Assembly: GCF_012273895.1 (NCBI RefSeq)
Contig: NC_052120.1
Coordinates: 4,774,001 to 4,838,000 of the forward strand
DNA: 64,000 nucleotides
Origin: Zerene cesonia
Taxonomy: Eukaryota; Arthropoda; Insecta; Lepidoptera; Pieridae
Direction: 5' to 3'
A program made the position numbers and the translations under genes. Positions 1 to 10,883 of this stretch are shown in pieces (positions within the stretch are counted from its first letter, which is position 1; every line of letters starts with the position of its first letter). The notes below the pieces were generated by a model, which searched no databases, was not told where the DNA came from, and saw nothing but the letters and a program-made list of their open reading frames with translations.

Positions 1-1820
1 AGAATTTAAAATATCAATGATGCGCAAATTCTGTTTCAATTTAATAAAACGTGATAAAAGTATGTGTGCTAAATCAAAATATTCTTGTTTTAAATGTTAT
101 ATTTTGTTTAACTAATTCAAATATAACTTTTTACTCAATTATTTCATTTGTGCATTTTTATTTTCCATTAAAAGCATTGCTCATGTAAAGATGTCGACGT
201 GTATTTGAAAAGGTAGCCTCAATAAATATTGGTAAAATTAAATAAAAGTTGGTAAAATAAACATGCGATTGTCTCATATTGTACTGTGTAGGTTCTACGT
301 AGTACGAGTATTTTCAGGATAGTCATTGCAAATGCTAGAAGTACAAACTATGTTTTATCAACATAACTATATTTATTGGTAAATACAGAACTCGAACCAC
401 ATGTCTACATATTTCGTGTTGGTGCTCTTCTACATACTTAAAGCCCGACATCATTCCTACTCCTATGTAATATAATAATACGTGATCGTAATTTTTAACA
501 TGTGATTACATTATATACACAATAACACAAAGTTGAGATCAACAACAGTCAAGCTTTAGCTAATCAGGTATATTTTCAATAGAATAATTTATAATTAATG
601 TTCCATAAATAGTTACAGTTTATTTATCTTTTATTAACCAACTATAATTAAATGTAAATGAAAATAGAGCAATGGATTTATAAAATAAAAGAAGCGAGCT
701 TTTTACATGCGATACGTTACGATTTCTTAAACACATTTTCTAAGAAAACGACAAAAATAATTTAACATTACAACATTCAATAAATAGATACATTTTAAAG
801 GTGAAGTGGTACAATGGAAACGTTTTTGATTATATTAATGCTGATGATATAAATTTTTGTAGCAGTAATATATGAAAAATTGTTTTTTACAAACTCTACT
901 TCGATAAATAATTCAATATGTAATATATTTGTATAATACATTTTCCTTAATACTATTTATTTGGAACTAGTTTCAACTAAATAATAATTCTTAACAATGT
1001 AATTGAAAACAATAAGAAAAGTTTACCCACCGATTGAAACTTTTTGAAAATAAATGTCATGTAAAATAATCAAAGCACATCTAGGCCTTCGTTCCTCGCA
1101 AGAAGGAGTCTGAGGAATAAGATGAATCAGAGAAACATTAATATTAACTCTCAACATGAAGCAATTTCTACATAGATACATCGTTACATTAATACTCTCT
1201 TCTCAAGAGGAACACGTCGATTACGATTTAAAGGTTTATACATAATTACTAATAACACTTATCATAGTAAAATAGAATGTAATAAATTTAACAGGATTCA
1301 ACTTATTTACATTGTTTTCAATTGTATGTAGATATTTTAGAGCATACGAGGGTACTTATTGTACCATTGAAAACAGGATGATAAGCATACGAGACCGAAA
1401 GTACCTATAGATAGATATTTCATTCTATTTATAAATATAACATCTAAGGATAATTAAAATTGAGGTATTGTGTTAAATATAAAATGGTAAGATCGGTATA
1501 ATTATTGCAATGAACCAACATGGTAGGTATTATCATGAAATGATACATGAAAAACGATACATAATTTTTTCTAACTATAATTTATATATTAATTAATAAT
1601 TTTAACAAATCATAATTTGCATAAAATATATCTTGAAAGATATTCGAAACTTGCTTATTTATTGATTCCAGTTTTGTCATAGCTAATTCACCATAAATGT
1701 CTACTATTTTAAATGTCGGTGCTCGTCTTATAAAAAAAACGAGATAAATTCAATGAAATGATTCGCATAGGTATTATTATTACAATTTGGTTTAATTTGA
1801 ACATACTAAAATAATGTTAA
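1..1820. other. AT-rich sequence beyond the Syt1 stop
   Basis: Possible distal 3' UTR of Syt1 or intergenic DNA. I see only short open frames, scattered AATAAA/TTTATT motifs and no recognisable repeat or RNA gene. Confidence 0.5.
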
Positions 1821-2232
1821 TTATGTCTTATAATCCTCACTGCCCACGCCATTCATGTCCTTATTCGTTTCGCTCCGACAAGCTGCTAGGGTTATCATCC
1901 TGAAAAATAATTTATTGGAATTAATTTCAGTCCAGTACTAGTTAACACATACTACTTCGTTATTTTTTGATTTTACATTATCCGTTATGTGTTAGGTAGA
2001 GAAGTTAGTAGTACTACATTTAATAAAGTCTCGGTAAATCTTTTCAAATTTACAGCACAATCGATTCGTCAATACGGTTATAGTTAAACAGTTTATAGGT
2101 GACGCACAGATTGCTGGTGGCAAGATAATTTATGCATGTTGTAGATACATCTACAATTTGTTTACATCATCATAGCATTTTCTGTAAATAAAGTAAAAGT
2201 GAGGTTAATCTGATTATTTACCATGAATCCAC
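1821..2232 (-). other. Syt1 3' UTR, possibly spliced
   Basis: Region after the stop. A usable donor (ATG|GTAAAT, exon end 2222) lies eleven bases past the stop. An acceptor (TATTTTTCAG) with exon start 1899 follows 322 bases on. The block 1899-1821 is visibly less AT-rich than its surroundings. The first AATAAA on this strand downstream of the stop is at 1916-1911, inside the proposed intron, so a short unspliced 3' end near 1890 is the alternative. The true poly(A) site cannot be decided from sequence alone. Confidence 0.4.
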
Positions 2233-2427
2233 TTAATCTTTCTTCTCTCCATCTTCGGGGTCTTTGAGAGTGTGCCACTGCGCAATCGGACGTCGCGGGC
2301 TCGCCAGCATGTCTGACCAATGACGCAGCTCAGTTCCTGACGCGTTGTAGCCAAGCACCACTTTCCCGATGGGCTCCGACGTGCCGATACGATCGTAGTC
2401 AACCACAGTTACTACTAGGTTTACTTT
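2233..2427 (-). CDS. Syt1: Syt1 coding exon 9 (end of C2B and stop)
   Basis: Acceptor TTACTACAG. Encodes residues 369-432, then TAA at 2235-2233. It carries VVDYDRIGTSEPIG (D378, D380, E386), the helix ELRHWSDMLASPRRPIAQ and WHTLKDPE. The last six residues, DGEKKD, replace the longer EETDEIL-type tail I remember from fly Syt1. The next codons after TAA stay open across a possible splice; see the UTR entry. Confidence 0.97.
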   Translation of the reverse strand, partial: KVNLVVTVVDYDRIGTSEPIGKVVLGYNASGTELRHWSDMLASPRRPIAQWHTLKDPEDGEKKD

Positions 2428-5400
2428 CTGTAGTAAAATATGGAACCAGACATTGATTAGTAACGCACAAAGAATTGCTCGTGATAATTATAAGATCTCT
2501 AATTATCAGACCTTGCTATCAATTGTACAAGTAATTAATAGAGCCTACTCTACCATTCGTCCTTAATATACGAGTAAGCCTTTGAAGTAATTTACTTTCG
2601 ATTTCACGATAATTGATAATTATAGATTTCGTTAATTACTCAATGTTTCTGTACTATTTATCGATTTATGTCGGTCGTTTCAGTAGTAGTCGTGGTAGTT
2701 AAAAAGGAGTGATGTACTTACATGATATAGTTTTGACCTAAGGAAATTATTGGGGACAGTGTAAAGGGTAACTGCGTCTTCATTGATATGCACTCACTTA
2801 AAAATGAATGTAAATCAATGTATTTGCCTTTGAAGTACCTACTGAAGTAGTTATTATGTATATGTTTTTGTATTTTCGGTTTTGCAATGATGTACCTAAG
2901 TTAAGCTATCGATATGAGAAGCTTGTTAAAAGTTTTGATAAAATTTAAATTTTTTGTGTATTAAAAACCTAATACCAATTCATTTACTTGTTACGATAGT
3001 CATTGTTATTTCTAATGAAGCATTTTTGTACTTACCTCGCATAGTGTTCAACGAATTAAATGATAGACAAGGCACAACGATGATGGCAAACAAATGCAAA
3101 ATAAAATGGACATGATTTGACGAAATTTGTAATGCAGTTACGAGGGGAGATTATAAACACCACTTATTTAGTATAATATTAATCAAAGCAAACTATCTAT
3201 AAGATATTTCATGTAAATGAAAACCTTAAACAGTAACAACATATCACTGTTAAAGGTGAACATTTAAATCCGAATATACCTAGAGGGTTTGCTTTGAAAA
3301 ATATTAAGGTAAGGTATAGGCAGCACGGGATAAATGAAGGAATACAGAAGTTATTAGTCGCAAAACAATAAATAGGGCCAGAAAACATTTAGAAAAGTTA
3401 CATACAACCAAGCCAGGTATCCAGCTCCATTTTTAGGAAATGTAATAATAATCTACGGGAAGGTATGCATTCAGTTTAAAGCTAACATTCAGTTCTGACA
3501 ACAAACAGGTTTACAAGGAATTCAGAAACACGATGCAGGTTTAGGAAAGGAAAACAAGGAAAGCCAGTGGTGTAGACATTTATCACAACACCAATACTTT
3601 GCATATTATCAAGACTATTTCTTGGAGATATTAATAATTCGTTATTACTTGTGCGAAGATTCATTTCATCAAGTAACAAAGAATGCTCTCCAAAACGAAG
3701 TCTTGTGATATGCCACAACATCAAATTTTGTATCAATCTCGGCTCGTACCTGTATTTGCTCGAATGGTACTTCAAAAGTAAATGACTCGTTGTAATAAGG
3801 ATTCAATGTACACTTCTTGATGCTCGTTTTCTTCTTCTTAAGGCGTTTCCCGTTCTGCATAAGAGCTATCTTTACGTACGGATCTGTAGCCGGACACCCA
3901 CGAGATCAGATATGAAAAAAGGAAACACAACATTAACTTTAGAAATATTCCCATATTTTAGATTATATTTAAATGTAGCCTATGAACTTGTTGAATGTAT
4001 ATGATTTCTACATACATGGGTAAGTAATTAGGTATACCACTTTTACTATGTAGCTATGTGTACTACTAAAATAGTTTTACGTTACTTTCCTATGGGATTT
4101 ATACAATGATTCAAAAGCCTAATTAATAACATGAGTAGCAGAACAGTGGTTGTAAAATAAATAAAAAGTGATATTAAATGTGCATGTCTGATCGAAATCT
4201 AAGAAATTCAGATAAATATCTGAAAAAATTATGAAAATTTCGACCAAGTGTTCGCATATCACAAATGGTTTATTTTTATGTAACTAATTGGAATATCTAT
4301 GGCAAAAAAATTAAAGCATATTACAAGTAAATAAGAATTTGATAGATATAATGAATGATTTCACGTAAATAAGGAAAGGTAATGAAAATACCTATACATT
4401 TACCGAGATCCTGAAAGGTTAGAAGAGTATTAAAAGAAACAGGTTTGAATTTAACAAAAAGGTCTCACGCTCACCTGATAGGCCACCAACGTCCATTTTC
4501 TTAAGATTCTTTGCCTCGAGGATAACGACGGTCAGTTTTCCAGCTGTTGGTACATAACGTAACGAGAAACATATGTCTCCCAACTTGTTGTCCTGTAACC
4601 CACATTATTTACTTCCAATAATTACTATTAACAATTAGTACGAATCGCACACATAATCACAGCTAGAAAAGAACTAACAAAATAAATATATTTTTATTGT
4701 CTCGTCCCTACATACAATCATATTAATAGTCGGTATATTAATAATGTTCGTTGTGATAATATTGTTGCATTGTAAGTATGTTTGTGTACCGATTGTCAAG
4801 TTTATAAGGTATTTGGTAAGTGATCAATATGGAATAGTCAGGACAATTTTGTGTGAGGAACATAATTATTGATACGGATTTGAAAAGCTTTGAAATATAA
4901 ATAATATATGGGCTTTAAACGCGGCTTAGGGCGGATTAGGGTTTTCAAACATTTCTTCAACGAAACAAAAATGAAACAAAACATTAGCTCCGTGTGGTCC
5001 TAAAAGCAATTTATGGTTTTGGGGTAAACTAACAGAGTTCATCAGGTAATCAATGCTTATATGTAAATTTCTCATCAGATGTCGATAAATAATTTATCGA
5101 TTAAAACCATCACTTATACCTGATAAACTGTGTCTCTAGTGCATAATACGCCATAGCCCAGAAGACTTAAAGGTAGGCACAAACAGTCGGAGTTTGCAAC
5201 TAGTAGGTATAGGATGTACATCATTTATTAGGCAATTGATGTCATTGCGTTACATATAACGTTTTAGCACATAAATCCATCTAAAACATTGAATACAATA
5301 TCAACCTTATAACATATAACTATAGGACAACAAAAACAACGTTCACATCAAACCTAGGTTTATGAAGCAGACAACCCGCTGGAACATATTATATTTTGTT

Positions 5401-8400
5401 GGTATATATTACGATCTGTTGCCGAAATGAAGCCAATTTCTATAACGTGACACCCAGCTCAAATCATCAAGCACATACCTTCACCTTCTTAGACGGTAGT
5501 CCTTATCATAGAATTTACGTACATTCCTTCTATGATGATGTTTATGCAGCTTACAAAGCTCATAATATGTACAAGTAACCTGTTTCAAATATCTGCTTTG
5601 TACCATTTTAGAAACAGATCGCAATCGGATTGGTGAAACCAAAATAGATAAATATATAAACAGGTACTAAATATAACCACAAAAGAAAGGCTAATTTATA
5701 AAATGCACCAATAGCGATGAAGCTTTCATTTCTTTAGTGGTAAGGTGTTAAATAGGTACATAATAATAGTACATATACTTACAGACTTCACACATAAGGC
5801 AAGGACAACATAGAACATCACACTATAAACAGAATACAATTATAAGAACAACTCTCTACCAGTAAACTATTCTAATAAGCCATATTATACGTCCTTAGCT
5901 AAATATCATTGAAATGCATGGTTAAAGGTGATGGAAATTATACGTTTATTTTAATTAAAATGAAAGCTATCGATTTTATATCTACAGTTTTTAAAAAGTT
6001 TATATTTTGTTTTGGTTATTTATTATTTATTTTATGAAAAGATGGTTAATTGTTTATCGTTTAAAGAATCATGCTTATTTCCATTCAGGTAGTATTAGGA
6101 ATTAGGATATTTACCTACCTAATGGTAAGTTCGCCGTTGGGTAATAAAAACACACAGGGTATTTAGTTTGAGCAACTGTTTAGTAGAAGATTAGTCTCAA
6201 ATAACATGTGCACATATATATACCTAGCACGACACGTGCTCAGTTGAAAGACAGCTGATACGTACAACGGAGTGACTAATTTCTGAATTTCCATTTTGTA
6301 ACAATAAAAAGATAACATAATTTTAATAAATTATGTCTAATTAAGGCCATTAAACTCTGCTACAAAATGAAAATCCAAGAGAAATGACATTCATGCAACA
6401 TTCCCCAGCCGCAATACAAAATAAAAGAAAGTGTTGGATGGATTAAATAAAATATAACTTGGTAAATAAAATATGGTTTGATGGATGATATAAGGTAAAG
6501 GTGATGATATTTATAATATTATATTTTCACAATATATACTTAATTCGAACTCCCTAATCGAAATATTATCCATAAGTTAAAATAAACTTTACGATTTTAA
6601 TTTTAAATTACTTGTAAACAATTTTTTAATATGAACTTAATTGTACTTCCAGAATCACAATGAAACGTGTTTTTTATCTTTTCAATATACATCTCGATGT
6701 GTCTCAAAATAATACTTACGTGAATGATCATTTCGTTTTGAAGCGGCATGCAAGATTGTCAGGACACAATCAAACACAGCCAAGCAGAGCAGAGAAAATA
6801 TGGAGAAAAAGAGAAAAAAACCAAGTAAATACATTTGTTGCTGTCCAAATTAATTTATCGAAAAATAAATGACGATTTCATCCACGTCGAAGACCCTTGA
6901 CTCGGAATTTCACAAATTACCAATTATAAGCAACCCATAAATTAATGATAAACAATGTGCAATGTAAATGTTTCCCTATCAAGGGTCCTCATAAAAGTAA
7001 GAGTGCAGTAAGTTGAAAATACGTTTATTCTATCCTTCTAATAAATGTTACATATATTTATCGACAATTCCATTAAATTTGAAGGAAACAGATTTTCTTT
7101 GCTATTTTCTTTATTAAAAGGATGGAATAGTATTAAAATAACGCTGTACGAGCAAAACACATCCAAAAATGAAATTTGTAAGACGAACTTGTACCTGGAT
7201 GTGGTCTGCAAGTGTAGCCTAAAGCTAAGAAAAAAATGTAAAATTGTATCCTTGTCCAAGTTTGCGTACCTAGTTATCTCGTTTGTTACCTTATGGCTAT
7301 TCAGTGCAATGAATGTTATGTATGAATGTACCTCCATACATATTACCTACATGGCAGAGATGTGTGTAAGCCAAAATGAACTGTTGATGTGACCTGGGTG
7401 TAACTCAAAGTCTACATATTCGCTGACATTTTAGCAATTTTAACATACCTTTGTACTATACAGCCACCATCTTTATGGTTCAATAATGTTAGTAGGTATA
7501 AACTTACAAAATATACAAATTCTTGACCTTCTCGCTTACATTTTCATATCTTATATAAATTAAAGTATACATTAACCACCTGCTTTGTATTGGAATTGTT
7601 ACAGTGGCGTAACAAATTAAAAACCATTACATTTATTACAGAGGCCATGCAGTGAAGTAGAAAATTAATGAAGTAGGTAGGTGAAGCGGCATTTTTCCCC
7701 TCGTACTCCTATACAATGTCCTATATATTTTATCGTTATTGTTACGCCACTGGCATTGGGCGTAGTAGCGTATTCTTATATAACATAACCGCACCTGACC
7801 ACCCTCGCCTTCCACGCTTTGCAGTTCACGCCATTCCTCGATAGTCTGGGCGAGGTCCACCTGGCAGAGAGGTACCTTCACCTCGCCGATCTGGTCATGC
7901 TTGGAGAAACGATCGAAGTCGAAGATCGCGAACACAAGAGTTTTGTTCATGGCATCCGCATATGGCACGTTCTGTATACAAAGGTCAATCAAATATGCTC
8001 GTATAATATAAAAAAATCTTGAAAAGCTTAATTATTAATCGTTAGCAATTTCTAACATTGGTTTTAGGAATGGATTAATAAGAGAAATAAAAGAAAGGAC
8101 TGGAAAGAGTAAGGCAAAGGAAATGGGCCTCTTTCTTACCTTAAAAACGAAGGTTTCGTTGAAAACTGGATTGAGCGTTTTTCGATGAACTTTTGTTTCG
8201 AACTTCTTCTTCTTATCAGGTAAAAGGTAAACTTTCACATAAGGATCTGATGTCCCGCCCATATCAAGAGCTGGTAATTCTTCCGCTTGGATCACTGTCA
8301 CTGACAAGCTGTTGCTGTTAAAGTCATACTCCAACTGGAAAGCAACGAATTTGTCAAACACATTTTGCCTACTGATTTCATATTTTTGCATGAAATGGTT

Positions 8401-10881
8401 CAACAATGAAGAAATAAAACAAAGTCTAAAAAATTAACTATACTAAACTACGAAAACAAAATCTTTAGAAAATGAAACTCGATTAAGTCTACTCGAATTA
8501 TCTAAGCTGAAATATGATTGATTGATTGAATGATCTGTCGTTGTAATTTTGGAAGTTTCGAGACCATTAAGTTTCATCCTCCGCGCAGTCAGCTCGGTAA
8601 CCTTATTGCCTACCTTATATTGCAGTTTGCCAAGTTTTTGTTCCTCTTTCTTTTCCTCTCCTTCGTCAGGCTCCTCAGCATTCTCCGTTAGCTCCTCCAT
8701 GTCCGGCTGCACCTACATGCACGTCCCGCGGCAAATTTCACATGAATATTGGATTTCTTATGAAATAAGAGAAATTTATCAAAATGACCTTAGCTGCTTT
8801 AATTAAAGCAAAAAAATTAACGTTTTAAGTTTTTGTATATATTAAAGTACTAGGTAGATAGGTACCTACTAATTTGATATACACAAAAACAGAAACGATT
8901 AATAAAAGAGATTTAAATCAAATCATTTTAAAGAATACTGACCGCTTATGGGAAGATGATCATAGATTTCATTGAAAATAATTCGGAACAGGAGACGATA
9001 AATGCGAACAATAATTCAAGTGTATAAACACGTACATATTATTTATTAATATTAAATTTCGGCGTCATAATAACAATAATATGAAAAACAAGAGTCACCT
9101 TCGCATCGTGGCTACAGGAAGCACTTTACCTTTTCCTTGTATGCTGAACCGAGCAGCTGGACGGACTTGAAGTCGACTCCTTTCATGCCCTTTTTGCCAT
9201 CCTTGGATCGTCTCTTACGGAAACACCGCCGTATGCAGCAGAAGCATATTCCCAGGACAACCACTCCTACACCTATTTAGCAATTTTTTAAACGGAGTTA
9301 ATAACGCTAGTTCTTTTCACATCAATTTTCAATTTAATTATCGTTTATTACTTACCCACAAGAATAGCTACTAGCTGCCATGGTTCCATGTTCATTTTTC
9401 GAGCTAAATCTTCAGTTTTCTCAACGAAACTTTCCTGGGTGGTAGTGGATGATGGTGGTCCTGGCTCCGAGGATAATGCTGGTGGTAACGTCGAGTTGGG
9501 ATTTGTGGTCCCTTAAAGATGTTTTTTAAGGGTTAGTATTGCCCATAATTAAACTTAATAATAATGATAAACATTTATTTTGTAGAATACATATAAAAAG
9601 AGTTTGGATTTTTTAAAATAATAAAGACGCATTAATATCTCGACTTCTCGTTGGGCCATTAAGAGTCTATCAGCGAGAAGTGTTCCTGACAGGCTTTCTA
9701 TACCTACTATTATATATATTACATACATTTTTAATTTACGTAAAAGCTATTACATTTCAAATACTCTACAAAATGACAATCAATGCTTTGATGTTTTATG
9801 TAAATACATTTCAAATTAAATAACTAAAATGACGATTTTTCGATCCTTGGTTAACATTAATTATTAGTATTCGTCGAATATCGTATTAAATAATCATTAG
9901 GTACAAAAAATGTGTAAATTGGTGTCTGACATTTGACAGGTAATATTTTTATATTAGAGTATAAGACTTTATTAAACGCGAAAGTTTTAATAACGGATTA
10001 AAGAATCAGTCCTTTATTGATTGACTTGATTGACTTTTAAATCAATGAGAAGGCCGCTAAGCGAAAGATGAATTTCTTTATTATGCTCTCCTATGTCTAT
10101 GTTATCCATTGTATTTGTACCTTAGATTACTATTACTATTACTATTACCTACGTAGTAAGATGTGATGCACTTAAACTAAAGTTACGGGCAGAATGAAGT
10201 CTAATTCGTTTTGTGTTATTTGTGACTACATCACGATTTAAAATCCTATCGGGTATAATCCAAAATAAAAATTTCTTTCTATATATGTTTTAAAGTACAG
10301 TTAATATAGCTTCCTATTCAAATACCTATTGTATTAATGTGTATTTTGAAAATATTCTTAAAATATACCTTATCAAAACGCTAAAATGAAATTACATTGA
10401 ATTATCAAACTTTTTTAAAATTGAAGATATTTGTGGGTCTATACTGAATATTTAATGGTGAATATTTAATGGTTAGTACGGTAGGAGCGCGGTCCATTTA
10501 AAGGTTAATAATTCATTGTCTAAGAAAAGGTTCGAGTTTGATTGTAAGTCCTAGTGTGAATGTGATAATTGATAATGAATATAAAAATGGAGAAGTTATC
10601 TAGAGAGAAAGAAAATTTATACCTATTTCATAGCTATTCATGTGAAAATAATTAATATAAAGAACGAATAAATCGATATGCGATAAACGTTGTATCGTTA
10701 TAATTAAAATGACTAAATAATTGTAAAACTCTTATTGCGGCCTACATATCTTTCCCGATCCATGCCCTAAGATAACTAACATATATAAAGAGATCAAACC
10801 TGTAGCTGGAGGCATAGTGGTGGTGAAGTTTGCCTCTTTCGACACCTCCGCCTCCCGGCGCCATCGCAAATGAGGCGACAT
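2233..10881 (-). CDS. Syt1: Synaptotagmin 1, nine coding exons, 432 residues
   Basis: Calcium sensor of synaptic and secretory vesicles; family knowledge says it binds SNAREs and acidic phospholipids and triggers fast fusion. Exons on the minus strand: 10881-10800, 9511-9356, 9272-9130, 8712-8614, 8334-8140, 7971-7795, 4592-4475, 3883-3750, 2427-2233. All junctions are GT-AG and phases match throughout. Residues 1-71 are luminal, with sequons at N18 and N33; about 72-93 span the membrane; C89, C91, C92 and C96 are probable palmitoylation sites, followed by FRKRR. Residues about 94-157 are the linker. C2A (about 158-284) has D184, D190, D243, D245 and D251. C2B (about 285-425) has D318, D324, D378, D380 and E386, plus a polybasic strand KRLKKKK at 336-342 and WHTL at 419-422. 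The length fits insect Syt1. The only odd part is the short tail after WHTLKDPE. Identity is very secure. Confidence 0.97.
2428..3749 (-). other. Syt1 intron 8
   Basis: Intron between exons 8 and 9, donor GTACGA, acceptor TTACTACAG. AT-rich. No repeated exon, alternative C2B exon or mobile element was recognised inside it. Confidence 0.9.
3750..3883 (-). CDS. Syt1: Syt1 coding exon 8 (C2B, polybasic strand)
   Basis: Acceptor GGCTACAG, donor GTACGA. Encodes residues 324-368, from DPYVKIALMQNGKRL to EVPFEQIQ. KRLKKKKTSIKK is the polybasic patch that, in the family, contacts PIP2, SNAREs and AP-2. CTLNPYYNESF is the typical following strand. It ends in phase 0. Confidence 0.97.
3884..4474 (-). 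other. Syt1 intron 7
   Basis: Intron between the two halves of C2B calcium loop 1, interrupting the codon for D324. AT-rich with no recognisable element. Insect Syt1 transcripts are known ADAR substrates, and introns next to C2B exons are where pairing partners would be sought; I did not identify a specific duplex. Confidence 0.9.
4475..4592 (-). CDS. Syt1: Syt1 coding exon 7 (C2B, first part)
   Basis: Acceptor GTTACAG, donor GTGAGC. Encodes residues 285-323 and the first base of codon 324. It begins DNKLGDICFSLRYVPTAG and ends KKMDVGGLS, giving calcium loop 1 of C2B (D318). The split codon G+AT restores D324 with the next exon, which confirms the junction. Confidence 0.97.
4593..7794 (-). 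other. Syt1 intron 6 (C2A/C2B boundary)
   Basis: The largest intron in the coding part, about 3.2 kb, falling exactly between the C2 domains. AT-rich. It includes two short overlapping open frames on opposite strands at about 7040-7390 without family resemblance, which I treat as chance. Confidence 0.9.
7795..7971 (-). CDS. Syt1: Syt1 coding exon 6 (C2A, second half)
   Basis: Acceptor TATACAG, donor GTGCGG. Encodes residues 226-284, from NVPYADAMNKTLVF to SVEGEGGQ. Calcium loop 3 is FDFDRFSKHDQIG, with D243, D245, S248 and D251, and the loop arginine R246. Phase 0 at both ends. All five C2A acidic calcium ligands expected of a functional Syt1 are present. Confidence 0.97.
8140..8334 (-). CDS. 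Syt1: Syt1 coding exon 5 (C2A, first half)
   Basis: Acceptor CTTTCCAG, donor GTAAGA. Encodes residues 161-225, from LEYDFNSNSL to NETFVFK. It contains calcium loop 1, ALDMGGTSDPYVKVYLLPD, with D184 and D190, and the basic KKKKFETKVHRKTL strand. Phase 0 at both ends. Near-invariant across insects. Confidence 0.97.
8614..8712 (-). CDS. Syt1: Syt1 coding exon 4 (acidic linker)
   Basis: Acceptor CATGTAG, donor GTAGGC. Encodes residues 128-160, beginning VQPDMEELTENAEE, then a mixed Glu/Lys run, and ending QKLGKLQYK at the first strand of C2A. Both boundaries are phase 0. VQPDMEELTENAEE is shared with fly Syt1 as I remember it. The acidic run is a variable, probably disordered linker. Confidence 0.95.
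8713..9129 (-). other. Syt1 intron 3
   Basis: 417-base intron between the juxtamembrane exon and the acidic linker exon. Nothing else is seen in it. Confidence 0.9.
9130..9272 (-). CDS. Syt1: Syt1 coding exon 3 (membrane span, cysteine cluster, basic linker)
   Basis: Acceptor AAATAG, donor GTAAAG. Encodes residues 80 (split) to 127: the rest of the hydrophobic span (VGVVVLGICFCC), then IRRCFRKRRSKDGKKG and GVDFKSVQLLGSAYKEK. The cysteine-rich boundary and the basic juxtamembrane run are hallmarks of synaptotagmin 1. The SVQLLGSAYKEK stretch is recognisable from insect Syt1 proteins. Confidence 0.95.
9356..9511 (-). CDS. Syt1: Syt1 coding exon 2 (luminal stalk, first half of membrane span)
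   Basis: Starts after CTTTAAG and ends at a consensus GTAAGT donor. It encodes residues 28 (split) to 79 and the first base of codon 80. The stalk is rich in Pro, Ser and Thr (sequon N33-S-T). It is followed by the amphipathic EKTEDLARKMN and the start of the membrane span, EPWQLVAILV. Phases 1 at both ends match the neighbouring exons. Confidence 0.93.
9512..10799 (-). other. Syt1 intron 1
   Basis: Intron between coding exons 1 and 2. It holds a short ATTACT hexamer array at about 10126-10149 and a near-perfect 14-base duplication (GAATATTTAATGGT, about 10445-10471). Otherwise AT-rich and featureless. Confidence 0.85.
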
Positions 10882-10883
10882 GT
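10800..10883 (-). CDS. Syt1: Syt1 coding exon 1 (start codon, luminal N-terminus)
   Basis: The acceptor ends in TAGCAG, followed by AC and the ATG at 10881-10879. The exon encodes residues 1-27 (MSPHLRWRREAE...MPPAT) and one base of codon 28. Its donor is GTTTGA at 10799. N18-F-T is a glycosylation sequon on the luminal side. I chose this ATG because only two bases lie between it and the acceptor, no other Met precedes the conserved region, and a plausible upstream exon puts an in-frame TAG before it. There is no cleavable signal peptide, as expected for a type III vesicle membrane protein. Confidence 0.85.

Noticed and set aside
2428..3749. Mutually exclusive duplicate of a C2B exon
   Set aside because: No second copy of the polybasic or calcium-loop coding sequence was found in the intron on either strand.
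7038..7392. Opposed 99- and 115-codon frames inside a Syt1 intron
   Set aside because: Low-complexity AT-driven composition, mutually antisense, no splice context or family match.
7819..8022. 67-codon plus-strand frame
   Set aside because: Antisense shadow of Syt1 exon 6.
8549..8806. 85-codon plus-strand Ser/Cys-rich frame
   Set aside because: Antisense shadow of the acidic Syt1 linker exon.
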